From NCBI GenBank assembly GCA_002354035.1, contig DEKU01000063.1:203-50155 (forward strand): a stretch of DNA of 49,953 nucleotides, written 5' to 3'. Position numbers and translations under genes: made by a program. The notes beneath the pieces were generated by a model. It worked only from the letters and a program-made list of their open reading frames with translations, was not told the DNA's origin and did not search any database. Origin of the DNA: Bacteroidales bacterium UBA2714. GTDB taxonomy: Bacteria; Bacteroidota; Bacteroidia; Bacteroidales; P3. Positions 17,382 through 25,893 of this stretch are shown here, in pieces. Within the stretch, counting starts at the first letter, position 1. Every line of letters begins with the position of its first letter.

Positions 17382-19829
17382 ATGAAACAGTCCTCTCATC
17401 CCCTCCTTGCCGTGGCCTTGCTGGCAGCAATGGCCTGCGGCCTTTGTAACCATTGCCCCGCCCAGACCCACACTGAGGGCGGCGGCCTGCAATGGGTCAA
17501 CGTCTTTATCGGCACCAGCGGCATGGGCCACACCTTCCCCGGAGCGTGCTACCCATACGGGTTTGTGCAGCTCAGCCCCGACACGGACACCACCCCCCAC
17601 AACATCGACGGCGTCTACCAGCCGCGGGTCTACGACTATTGCGCCGGCTACCAGTACAGGGACAGCAGCATAGTGGGCTTCAGCCACACCCACTTCAGCG
17701 GCACGGGACACAGCGACCTGGGCGACCTGCTCATCATGCCCTACAGCGGCAAGACGCAGCTCAACCCCGGCACGGCCACCAACCCCGACGGGGGCTACCG
17801 CCAGCGTTTCCGCCACGAGACGGAGGAGGCACGGCCGGGCTACTATGCCGTCACGCTGGAGGACGACCACATACGCTGCGAGCTGACGGCCACGGCACAC
17901 TGCGGCGTGCACCGCTACGTGTTCCCCAAAGGGGCGGCACAGAAGCTCATCCTCGACCTGAACCACGGCATCTACAACTACGACGGCAAGGTGCTGTGGG
18001 CGCGGTGCAACGTGCTGTCGCCCTACTCGCTGAACGGGTGGCGGATGACCAGCGGATGGAACCGCGAGCGCAAGCTGTACTACCACATTTCGTTCAACAA
18101 ACCCATCAAGCACTATGGCTATCTCGACTTTGCGCCACAGACCTACAAGGGGTTCTGGCACCGTTTTGACGTGGAGCACGATTTTCCCGAAATGGCGGGA
18201 CGCAAGCCGGTGTGCTGGTTTGAGTTTGAGGACGACGGGAGCGACACGCTGGAGGTGAAAGTGGGTCTATCGGCCGAGAGCGTGGAAGGCGCACGGACAA
18301 GCATCGTCCGCGAGGGGGCATTGTATTCGCACAGCGCCTGGCGCACCATCTACCGCGACCGACCGGAGGGCGACACCCTGCTCATCGTCGACCAGGATGA
18401 CCCTCGCTACCGCAGTCATTTCGACGTGGCGAACGAGCTGACACGTCGGGCATGGGAGCGGATACTGGGCCGCATCGAGGCGCAGGGACCGAAAGAGGCT
18501 TTGGAGATGCTCTACACCTCGCTGTACCACACGATGATCAACCCTTCGCTCTATCAGGATGTGTATCAGGAGTGGCAGGGCCGCCGCACGTATACTATCT
18601 TCTCGCTTTGGGACACCTACCGCGCCCTGCATCCCCTCATCAACCTGATGGACACCGCCATGAGCCGCGACATGGTTTACTCACTGCTGAAACATTATCA
18701 CCGCAGCCCCCACCACATGCTGCCGGTGTGGAGCCACCACGGAGGCGAGAACTGGTGCATGATTGGCTACCATGGGGTGTCGGTGCTGGTGGACGCGGTG
18801 CTGAACAATCTGGGTGTGGACACGGAGCAGGAGCTGGAAACGATGGATGCGGTGTTCCACACTTCGAATGTGGACTACTACGACTATACGGGGCTGTATA
18901 AACAGCTGGGGTATGTGCCTTTCGACAAGAGCCGCAACGGCACTTCCGTCACGCTGGAGAACGCCTACGAGGACTGGTGTATCTACTACGCCCTGGAGCG
19001 GGGTGTCGAGAACACGCTGCCCGATGTGGTAGGCTTAGAGGACTCGGTGCGCGAGAGCTACCGCCAGCGGGCATTGAGCTATCGCAATGTGTTTAAGGAC
19101 GGCTTTGTGCGCGCCCGCCTCGCGGACGGGAGCTGGAAAACGCCCTACTCCCTGCTGTCGACCAGCGGCGAGGGGCTGATAGAGGGTAACGCGTGGAACT
19201 ACAGCTTCTACGTGCCGCACGATGTGAACGGCATGATGCAGATGATGGGCGGCGAGAAAGCCTTTGTGCGCAAGCTGGACACGCTGTTCACCATGCATGT
19301 GCCCGACAAGTTCTTCGCCGAGACGGAGGACGTGACCCGCGAGGGGATGCTGGGTGGCTATGTGCACGGCAACGAGCCCTCGCACCATATCCCCTACCTC
19401 TATATGTGGACGTCGCAGCCGTGGAAGACGCAGTATTGGGTGCGCGAGGTGATGAACCGCATGTATGGAGCAACCCTGTGCGGCAACGACGACTGCGGGC
19501 AGATGTCAGCGTGGTACATCTTCAGTGCCATGGGTTTCTACCCCGTCTGCCCCGGCAGCGGGCAGTATGTGATTGGGGCGCCCTACCTGCCCTATATGCG
19601 GGTGCGGATGGGCAGCGGCCGCTGGGTAGAAATCAAAGCCCCACGGGTGAGCGACCGCAACCGCTACATCCAGCGCGTGCTGTGGAACGGCAAACCCCAC
19701 GACAAAGCCTACCTCACCTACAGCCAGCTGATGGAAGGCGGCACACTGGAGTTCGAAATGGCCCCCCGCCCCAACAAGCACCTCTTCCAATCCCCCGCCT
19801 CCAAGCCCTACAGCCTCACAACACGGTGA
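17382..19829 (+). CDS. GH92 family alpha-mannosidase (secreted)
   Basis: Exo-acting, calcium-dependent alpha-mannosidase of family GH92, which trims mannose from N-glycans or yeast mannan. The protein has 815 residues with a signal peptide (cleavage after C-P-A). The N-terminal sandwich has the family opening V-N-V-F-I-G-T and G-H-T-F-P-G-A-x-x-P-Y-G. The catalytic barrel has W-D-T-Y-R-x-x-H-P, H-H-G-G-E-N-W, L-E-N-A-Y-E-D-W (near residue 525; catalytic acid region) and G-N-D-D-C-G-Q-M-S-A-W-Y near 700 (base region). Length and motif order are complete. ATG at 17382 was chosen over the upstream TTG because the promoter box lies between. No SusC/SusD pair is adjacent, so it is an orphan CAZyme gene. 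Confidence 0.95.
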   Translation: MKQSSHPLLAVALLAAMACGLCNHCPAQTHTEGGGLQWVNVFIGTSGMGHTFPGACYPYGFVQLSPDTDTTPHNIDGVYQPRVYDYCAGYQYRDSSIVGFSHTHFSGTGHSDLGDLLIMPYSGKTQLNPGTATNPDGGYRQRFRHETEEARPGYYAVTLEDDHIRCELTATAHCGVHRYVFPKGAAQKLILDLNHGIYNYDGKVLWARCNVLSPYSLNGWRMTSGWNRERKLYYHISFNKPIKHYGYLDFAPQTYKGFWHRFDVEHDFPEMAGRKPVCWFEFEDDGSDTLEVKVGLSAESVEGARTSIVREGALYSHSAWRTIYRDRPEGDTLLIVDQDDPRYRSHFDVANELTRRAWERILGRIEAQGPKEALEMLYTSLYHTMINPSLYQDVYQEWQGRRTYTIFSLWDTYRALHPLINLMDTAMSRDMVYSLLKHYHRSPHHMLPVWSHHGGENWCMIGYHGVSVLVDAVLNNLGVDTEQELETMDAVFHTSNVDYYDYTGLYKQLGYVPFDKSRNGTSVTLENAYEDWCIYYALERGVENTLPDVVGLEDSVRESYRQRALSYRNVFKDGFVRARLADGSWKTPYSLLSTSGEGLIEGNAWNYSFYVPHDVNGMMQMMGGEKAFVRKLDTLFTMHVPDKFFAETEDVTREGMLGGYVHGNEPSHHIPYLYMWTSQPWKTQYWVREVMNRMYGATLCGNDDCGQMSAWYIFSAMGFYPVCPGSGQYVIGAPYLPYMRVRMGSGRWVEIKAPRVSDRNRYIQRVLWNGKPHDKAYLTYSQLMEGGTLEFEMAPRPNKHLFQSPASKPYSLTTR

Positions 19830-19886
19830 CACCTTGAACCCTAAGACTTCACTATCTATCTACTAAAAGATACTATGAAAAATATA

Positions 19887-19917
19887 TTTGCCAAACAAAA
19901 AAGAATGAGTATCTTTG
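19887..19917 (+). promoter_or_regulatory. Promoter of the defence island (TTTG-N19-TATCTTTG)
   Basis: TTTG at 19887-19890 and TATCTTTG at 19910-19917 with a 19-bp spacer, 18 bp before the ATG at 19936. The upstream TTTG is itself part of a second box, TATATTTG (19883-19890), so two overlapping starts are possible. Confidence 0.65.
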
Positions 19918-19935
19918 CAGTTTGAAAAAAAAGTT

Positions 19936-22900
19936 ATGATAACAATATCTGATTTACGTGATGTCCTGCATGAGTTGAGGTTTACGGAGACCTCATCAAA
20001 TGTGTATGTAAAGTCATACACAGAGTACCAGCTCGCCGAGATTCAAGTTGATTTTAACAAAAAAGTGATTAGCTATCCTGACAGTCTTAAAGTATGGGAC
20101 AAAACAAGTAGTGGCAATTTCGACCACCCAGAGAACTATGTTGTTCTTGAATGTGTAACACAACTGATGGACAAAGGCTATCGGCCAGAACATATTGAAT
20201 TGGAACCGAAATGGACTTTGGGGCGTGGACGCGAGGCCAAAAGTGGCAAGGCTGACATTCTTGTCAAAGACGATAATGGCAATCCTCTACTGATAGTTGA
20301 ATGCAAAACAGCGGGAGCAGAATTCAACAGGGAGAAAAAGAATACTGAAGAATATGGAGGACAGTTATTCAGCTATTGGCAACAGGAGAATTCTACCCAA
20401 TGGATTGCCCTCTATGCATCAGATTGGATTGATCAACATTTATCGCACCGATGTCTTGTCATCAACTGCACCGATGATGCCAACATCGTCAAGATGGCAG
20501 AAAAAGACAAAGATGTGAAGATATATGCCAATGCACAAAACGATAGAGAACGTTTTGAAGTATGGGCAGAAACATACCACAAGGAATGGCTGGATGATGT
20601 GATTTTCAACGAAGAAAGTCAAGCATATCAAATAGGCATACCCCCTCTGCGAAAGAAACAATTGAAGGATTTTAAACCGGAAGACCATATTGTAAATCGC
20701 TTTGAAGAAATCCTCCGCCACAATAATGTCAGTGACAAGGAGAATGCTTTTAACAGACTTGTTGCCCTTTTTATCTGCAAACTTGTAGATGAAATAAAGA
20801 AGCAAGATTTTGATATAGTGGAGTTTCAGTACAAGCAGGGGCAAGACACATACGAAAGTTTGCAAGATAGATTGCAGCACCTTCATCAACAGGGAATGGA
20901 AGAGTTTATGAAGGAGAAAATTTTCTATGTGGAAGCTGACTATGCCGAGCGACTATTCAAGCAATATACAGGCCGTCAACGCAAGGCTGCTATCGAAGAC
21001 CTGAACAGAACCATCCGAATTTTGAAGTTTTACAGCAATAACGACTTTGCTTTTAAGGATGTCCATAATGAAGAACTATTCTATCAAAACGGAAAAATCC
21101 TCGTTGAAGTGGTGCAGCTGTTTCAGCCCTACAGGATTGTTTATCCGAGCAAGCATCAATTTCTTGGCGATTTATTTGAACAATTACTCAACAAGGGGTT
21201 CAAGCAAAACGAAGGTCAGTTTTTCACCCCAACACCCATTACACGTTTCATTTGGGATTCCTTGCCATTGCAGAGCTATATTTATGAACACGACCTTCCT
21301 CGTGTGATCGACTATGCCTGTGGTGCCGGACATTTCCTCACTGAGGCAGTAGAGGCAATAAACACTGTACGTCCAGAAGGGGATAACTCCTGGGTTGAAA
21401 GCCATATCTATGGAATAGAGAAAGATTATAGATTGGCTCGCGTTTCAAAGATTTCGATGTTTATGAATGGTGCTGGCGGAAGTAACATTATCTTTGGCGA
21501 CGGCCTTGAGAATTATCCTGAAAAGGGCATTACGCCTGGTTCATTTGATATTCTTGTGGCCAATCCACCTTATGCTGTAAAAGGGTTCAAGCAGCATCTC
21601 AAACTCAAAAACAATACTTTCTCCATTATCGAAAAAGTGAGTTCAGATGGAGATGAAATCGAAATGCTCTTTGTCGAGCGCATTGCGCAACTATTGAAAC
21701 CGAAAGGGATTGCAGCTGTCGTTTTGCCGTCGTCTATTCTTAACGATACATCTTCAAGTGGTATCGCCGCTCGAGAAAATCTTCTGAAAAATTTCTTGGT
21801 TCACGCAATAGTGTCATTTGGCAGTCAGACCTTTGGCGCAACAGGTACAAACACCGTCACCCTGTTTCTCGAAAGATATAACGAACCTCCTCGGGTTTCA
21901 GAACTTGCTATGGACACTGTTAATGGAATTATGGCTAATGGTGGTGATGCAGACTGGGAGGATTCGCAAGTGTTGGACGCATACATTGCTCATCAGAAAA
22001 CGGATAAGAATACCTACCTCGCCTTTCTGCGTCAAGAACTGACAAAAGAGCAGGTCTCTTCTGATTCCTATCTGAAAAACTATGTTGAGGCTTTCCAATC
22101 TGATAATGTAAAATATCCAAAGAAATGCACTGAGGACGAGAAAGCCAATATCCTCCGATCAAAATTCTATACTTGGGCATTGTCTATCGAAAAAGAAAAG
22201 CTGTATTATTTCTCACTTGTCTATCAACAACAGACCCTTGTAATAACAGCACCCTCCGACAACAAGGAGCAAAAGGAATTTCTTGGCTATGAGTGGAGCA
22301 ACCGAAAAGGTCAAGAAGGAATAAAGATAAAACAACCTGGAGGAAAGCTATACAATGCAAACGACCGTTTCGCAAGAGGGACATTGGCTAGCGCTGTAAG
22401 AAATTCGTTTTGTCAAGCTTATACTACGGGAATGCCAAAAGAAATCTTTAAATTTGTAAAGGTTTATCAGCTAAAAGATCTGATGGATTATCCTCTTATA
22501 AGTTTCAATAAAACTATTTCATTGACTGCAAAAACAGAAGCGAAAGTTGTTAGCAAGTATCCATTGGAACAATTACGTAATTTAATAGTTCCAGTGGTTG
22601 GCGTTCAGACAAAAATCTCCAAAGAAGCCATAAAAGAAGTTGGAGGATCTGATTCTATACCCGTTATAACTCAAGAAGCTGATAATTTTATTTCTGGATA
22701 CGCCAATAATGTAAATCCAATAACCGATTTGCCATTAATAGTATTTGGCGACCACAATTGTAGTTTTAAATACGTCGATTTCCAATTTGTCCGTGGTGCA
22801 GACGGGACTCAACTGATTAAGTGCAACGGAAATATCCGTCTCAAATACGTGTATGAATACTTGAAAACTGTAAAAATCGAAAATGAGGACAAGTACGAAC

Positions 22901-23091
22901 GGCATTTCAAATATCTAAAACAAGTGGAAATACCAATTCCACCTACAAATATTCAAGATTTAATTATTTCGGAATGCGAAATTATTGATAGGGAATACGA
23001 CACCAGCAGAATGAGTGTCGAAAATTATCGGCAGAAGATAGCAGAGATATTTGAGAGACTTGAAGTTGTTTCAAGTAATCGGGGGGGGTAA
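19936..23091 (+). CDS. Single-chain restriction-methylation-specificity protein (Type IIG-like, Type I-like methylase)
   Basis: A 1,051-residue protein joining three functions. Residues ~1-170 form an HsdR-N-like nuclease domain with a PD-(D/E)xK site (D107 ... E122-C-K124). Residues ~250-700 form an N6-adenine methylase of the HsdM type: SAM motif D-Y-A-C-G-A-G-H-F at ~457 and catalytic N543-P-P-Y. The last ~250 residues resemble an HsdS target recognition domain and its helical spacer. No helicase motifs are present, so this is Type IIG-like, not Type I R. The frame ends just after a G8 tract (23081-23088). One extra G, or two fewer, would join it to the second recognition domain (23115-23621), giving about 1,228 residues. 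ATG at 19936 is preferred because the longer TTG start overlaps the -7 box. AT-rich relative to flanks, so probably horizontally acquired. Confidence 0.88.
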   Translation: MITISDLRDVLHELRFTETSSNVYVKSYTEYQLAEIQVDFNKKVISYPDSLKVWDKTSSGNFDHPENYVVLECVTQLMDKGYRPEHIELEPKWTLGRGREAKSGKADILVKDDNGNPLLIVECKTAGAEFNREKKNTEEYGGQLFSYWQQENSTQWIALYASDWIDQHLSHRCLVINCTDDANIVKMAEKDKDVKIYANAQNDRERFEVWAETYHKEWLDDVIFNEESQAYQIGIPPLRKKQLKDFKPEDHIVNRFEEILRHNNVSDKENAFNRLVALFICKLVDEIKKQDFDIVEFQYKQGQDTYESLQDRLQHLHQQGMEEFMKEKIFYVEADYAERLFKQYTGRQRKAAIEDLNRTIRILKFYSNNDFAFKDVHNEELFYQNGKILVEVVQLFQPYRIVYPSKHQFLGDLFEQLLNKGFKQNEGQFFTPTPITRFIWDSLPLQSYIYEHDLPRVIDYACGAGHFLTEAVEAINTVRPEGDNSWVESHIYGIEKDYRLARVSKISMFMNGAGGSNIIFGDGLENYPEKGITPGSFDILVANPPYAVKGFKQHLKLKNNTFSIIEKVSSDGDEIEMLFVERIAQLLKPKGIAAVVLPSSILNDTSSSGIAARENLLKNFLVHAIVSFGSQTFGATGTNTVTLFLERYNEPPRVSELAMDTVNGIMANGGDADWEDSQVLDAYIAHQKTDKNTYLAFLRQELTKEQVSSDSYLKNYVEAFQSDNVKYPKKCTEDEKANILRSKFYTWALSIEKEKLYYFSLVYQQQTLVITAPSDNKEQKEFLGYEWSNRKGQEGIKIKQPGGKLYNANDRFARGTLASAVRNSFCQAYTTGMPKEIFKFVKVYQLKDLMDYPLISFNKTISLTAKTEAKVVSKYPLEQLRNLIVPVVGVQTKISKEAIKEVGGSDSIPVITQEADNFISGYANNVNPITDLPLIVFGDHNCSFKYVDFQFVRGADGTQLIKCNGNIRLKYVYEYLKTVKIENEDKYERHFKYLKQVEIPIPPTNIQDLIISECEIIDREYDTSRMSVENYRQKIAEIFERLEVVSSNRGG
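23081..23088 (+). repeat. G8 homopolymer tract at the recognition-domain junction
   Basis: Eight consecutive G followed by TAA in the current frame. With nine G (or six) the codons run on through V-K-I-S-E-L-C-K-Y into the downstream ORF without a stop. With seven G the frame stops after about six more codons. Runs of this length are classic slipped-strand mispairing sites. Confidence 0.9.
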
Positions 23092-23114
23092 AAATCAGCG
23101 AGTTATGTAAATAT

Positions 23115-23621
23115 ATGACTTCTCGGACTACAAATATTGATAGGGCAACATATATAACAACCGACAATATGTTACAGAACTGCGAAGGAGTCCGCTCTTA
23201 CGATGGCTCGGACAACATTACATCCGCCATTGCCTATAGGCAAGGTGATATTCTATTGTCTAATATTCGCCCTTATCTGAAGAAAATTTGGCAAGCTGAC
23301 CACGACGGCAGCTGCTCTCCTGATGTTTTAGTACTCCGTCCGAATGAAGAAAAAGTTGACAGAAAGTTCCTTTTTTACAGTTTACGTCGTGATGTATTCT
23401 TTGATTATATAATGAATGAAGCCGGAACACATGGCCTAAAAATGCCTCGAGGAAATAAAGACGGTATCATTCAATACAAGATAGCCCTACCTGATATGAA
23501 TGAACAAAGAAGTATAACAACCGAAATCGAACATTTGGAATCTCAAATAAGCTACCTAAAAGAAAAGATGAATAGCTGTATCTTTCAGAAACAAGAAGTC
23601 GTTAATCGGTATTTGGAATAA
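23115..23621 (+). CDS. Second HsdS-type target recognition domain, out of frame with the R-M-S gene
   Basis: The 168 residues shown form one complete Methylase_S-type recognition domain. It opens with T-S-R-T-T (with the upstream L-C-K-Y-M), has Y-R-Q-G-D-I-L-L-S-N-I-R-P-Y and S-P-D-V-L-V-L-R-P in the middle, and ends with a coiled helix (E-I-E-H-L-E-S-Q-I). The open frame extends back past the ATG to the G tract, and the extra nine codons complete the domain start. It is therefore the C-terminal part of the R-M-S protein, detached by the tract length, rather than an independent gene. Whether it is also translated from its own ATG is unclear. I saw no strong ribosome site, but Bacteroidetes often lack one. 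Confidence 0.85.
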   Translation: MTSRTTNIDRATYITTDNMLQNCEGVRSYDGSDNITSAIAYRQGDILLSNIRPYLKKIWQADHDGSCSPDVLVLRPNEEKVDRKFLFYSLRRDVFFDYIMNEAGTHGLKMPRGNKDGIIQYKIALPDMNEQRSITTEIEHLESQISYLKEKMNSCIFQKQEVVNRYLE

Positions 23622-23624
23622 TAA

Positions 23625-23747
23625 ATGCAATACCCCATAGAATTCAAGCAATTAAGCAGCAGTGCAAAGTCTGAAAGACAGGGATACCATCAAGGTCATT
23701 TCAAGTTTGCGACGCCGCAGGAAGTCAACATTATTATCATAATATGA
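23625..23747 (+). CDS. Small ORF overlapping the fic start (40 aa)
   Basis: A 40-codon ORF that begins 3 bp after the recognition-domain stop and ends with the overlap ATGA at 23744-23747, where the fic ATG and this stop share bases. Tight spacing on both sides suggests translational coupling through it. The peptide is polar in the first 30 residues and ends in five isoleucines. I do not recognise it; it could be a small partner, a coupling leader, or a chance frame. Confidence 0.3.
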   Translation: MQYPIEFKQLSSSAKSERQGYHQGHFKFATPQEVNIIIII

Positions 23748-24622
23748 GTACTAAAAAATCCATACGTTTTTATAAAGACCATCAAGTACGTGCTGTCTGG
23801 GACGAAGTGAATGGGAAGTGGTGGTTTTCTGCCAACGACATTGTTCGGGCTATCAATGACGAGGAGAGTTATGTAAAGGCCGGTAATTATTGGCGGTGGT
23901 TAAAAAAGAAACTGTCCAAAGATGGCGTTGAACTCGTGAGCGTTACTCACGAGTTCAAATTCGAGGCAGCCGACGACAAGCTGCGTTCTGCCGATGCCCT
24001 TGATGTCGAATGCGTACAGACATTAGCAAAACACTATCCAAACAACCGAGCCACAGATTTCCTCGACTGGTTCACCTATAGCGACAACACTATAGACGGG
24101 AAAAGCAGGAAGATGGCCTATACGCTATGGAAAAGCAGTTTGGTGGCTGACAAGGATGTGGGTACAGTAAAGTCCTTGCAACAAATCCACGCCTACCTCT
24201 TCGGAGGACTCTACGACTTCGCGGGAAAGATACGCACGAAGACCATCGCCAAGGGCAACACACTGTTCTGCTTGGCGGAGCATCTGCACAGCTACCTGAA
24301 GACCGTGGAGGCGATGCCGGAATCAAATTTCGATGAGATAGTAGACAAATACGTGGAGATGAACGCGGCGCACCCATTCATGGAAGGCAACGGACGCAGC
24401 ACCCGCATTTGGCTTGATATGATTTTCAAGAAACGGATGAGGATGTGTGTCGACTGGAGCAAGATAGACAAACGGGATTACCTCAACGCCATGATAGCCA
24501 GCCAGACCGACAGCAGCCGTATCCGCGAACTGCTGAAAGGTGCCCTCACCGACCGCATCGACGACCGCGAAATCTTTATGAAAGGCATCGACTATTCCTA
24601 TTACTACGAACAAGAAGAATAA
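23744..24622 (+). CDS. Fic family protein with N-terminal Bro-N-like domain
   Basis: Fic enzymes transfer AMP from ATP to target proteins, often poisoning gyrase or topoisomerase IV. The 292 residues split into a Bro-N/antirepressor-like part (~1-110, with V-W-D-E-V-N-G-K-W-W-F-S-A-N-D-I-V) and a Fic domain (~120-292). The Fic motif is intact, H210-PFMEGNGR218, with the flap segment G-K-I-R-T-K before it. Near the C-terminus, S285-YYY-E289-Q fits the inhibitory (S/T)xxxE(G/N) motif of class III Fic proteins such as Neisseria NmFic except for Q at the last place. Self-inhibition is therefore likely. It follows the restriction genes on the same strand and is 4 bp ahead of a GNAT gene. It could serve as a back-up toxin to the restriction system; this is inference. 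Confidence 0.87.
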   Translation: MSTKKSIRFYKDHQVRAVWDEVNGKWWFSANDIVRAINDEESYVKAGNYWRWLKKKLSKDGVELVSVTHEFKFEAADDKLRSADALDVECVQTLAKHYPNNRATDFLDWFTYSDNTIDGKSRKMAYTLWKSSLVADKDVGTVKSLQQIHAYLFGGLYDFAGKIRTKTIAKGNTLFCLAEHLHSYLKTVEAMPESNFDEIVDKYVEMNAAHPFMEGNGRSTRIWLDMIFKKRMRMCVDWSKIDKRDYLNAMIASQTDSSRIRELLKGALTDRIDDREIFMKGIDYSYYYEQEE

Positions 24623-24626
24623 CCCA

Positions 24627-24929
24627 ATGGAATACATCATCGAAGAGAACAGGATATACGCCGTCGAGGGCGGCAATGAGGTGGACGGAGGGATGCCAGT
24701 GGCATTCGTCTCATTCCCTCAAAGGGAAGGCATTTTCGTCATCAACCACACCTACGTGGACGAGCGTCTGCGGGGACAGGGCATCGCAAGCGAGCTGGTG
24801 CGGCGGGCCGTGGAGGAGATTGAACGCCGCGGCGGTCAATACAAAGCCACCTGTAGCTACGCCCAGTTATGGCTCGCAAGAAACCGTGGCTGTGAAATCA
24901 CAAATCCACTGAGTTGCCCAATAAATTGA
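24627..24929 (+). CDS. Small GNAT N-acetyltransferase (YidJ/Gtn type)
   Basis: A 100-residue protein of the compact GNAT subfamily. It keeps the acetyl-CoA loop (L-R-G-Q-G-I-A-S-E-L-V) and ends in the Y-K-A-T-C-S-Y-A-Q-L-W-L region typical of this type. Substrates are unknown. The ATG lies 4 bp after the fic stop, so it may be cotranscribed with fic, but its base composition is GC-rich like the core genome. It may mark the right edge of the island. Confidence 0.8.
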   Translation: MEYIIEENRIYAVEGGNEVDGGMPVAFVSFPQREGIFVINHTYVDERLRGQGIASELVRRAVEEIERRGGQYKATCSYAQLWLARNRGCEITNPLSCPIN

Positions 24930-24951
24930 AACAAACAAAAAAAATAGTGAC

Positions 24952-25890
24952 ATGAAAAAACTAACTATCATCACCCTGGCCGCCTTGCTTATGGCGGCGT
25001 GCATGAGCACTGAAGAGCAACTGAAGCAGCGGGCCGCCGAGCTCTGCCGCCACATCCCCGACCACGAGCTGCGGGAGGAGTCCAAGGACTACATGACGGC
25101 CGATTTCTACGCCGTGCTGGACACCATGTTCAACCGCCTGCCCGACCACGAGGCCATGGACCACGAATGGCTCTACTACTTTGTGACCGGCAACGGCGGC
25201 ACCATCGCCAACTACACCGTGACCGCCGTGGAACTTACTGATGACGACCATGCCGTGGCCACCATCAGCGTGCGGCAACAGTGGGAAGACGGCTCCTTCG
25301 ACGAAAACACCGACGTGGAGGAGCACTGCCTCTACATGGAGCGCGTGGAGGGGCAATGGCTCATGTCCGATTTCGACGGGCATAAGGCCGACTGCATCCG
25401 ACACATTACACTGAGTCGCCGCGAAGAAGCCCTGCGCGGCGCAATCATCGGCTATCTGAAAGACCAAATCGGCCCGCAATACCTGCAAGGCGAGCTCTGC
25501 GTCCCGACGCTGATGATGGTACACGAAGAGGAGCAGGGCGACAGCCTGATGCTGGCCTGGTGCGACTGCTGGATATATTGGTACAACCCCGCGGGCGACA
25601 CCCTCAAATGCATCTCCGGCGGCAACCACAGCGGCCTCTTCACCCTGCGCCGCACAGGCGGCAACCTCACAGTGACCTCCTTCGACCAGACCACCGACGG
25701 CGCCAGCTTCACCCCCAGCGCCCGCCGCATCTTCGGCCCCCACTACGACCTCTTCTGCAACATGCACTCCAACGCCGATGTCCGCGAAGCCGTCCGCCGG
25801 GAACAACTGCGCGAACTGGTCCAGACCCAAAAACTCCCCTTCCGCTACTATCAGGACTACGGCTGGCCCGCCGTGAAAATCGAAGACTGA
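24952..25890 (+). CDS. Predicted lipoprotein of unknown function
   Basis: A 312-residue protein with signal peptide and lipobox M-A-A-C17. The first part of the mature chain (residues ~25-160) has the helix-then-sheet pattern and the V-E-G-Q-W-L-M-S-D-F strand common in NTF2-like DUF domains of Bacteroidales lipoproteins. The second half (~160-310) is beta-rich with many Asp/Thr and Y-W/W-Y pairs. I recognise no catalytic motif. It begins 22 bp after the GNAT gene and converges with the membrane protein gene (3 bp between stops). Confidence 0.6.
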   Translation: MKKLTIITLAALLMAACMSTEEQLKQRAAELCRHIPDHELREESKDYMTADFYAVLDTMFNRLPDHEAMDHEWLYYFVTGNGGTIANYTVTAVELTDDDHAVATISVRQQWEDGSFDENTDVEEHCLYMERVEGQWLMSDFDGHKADCIRHITLSRREEALRGAIIGYLKDQIGPQYLQGELCVPTLMMVHEEEQGDSLMLAWCDCWIYWYNPAGDTLKCISGGNHSGLFTLRRTGGNLTVTSFDQTTDGASFTPSARRIFGPHYDLFCNMHSNADVREAVRREQLRELVQTQKLPFRYYQDYGWPAVKIED

Positions 25891-25893
25891 ACA

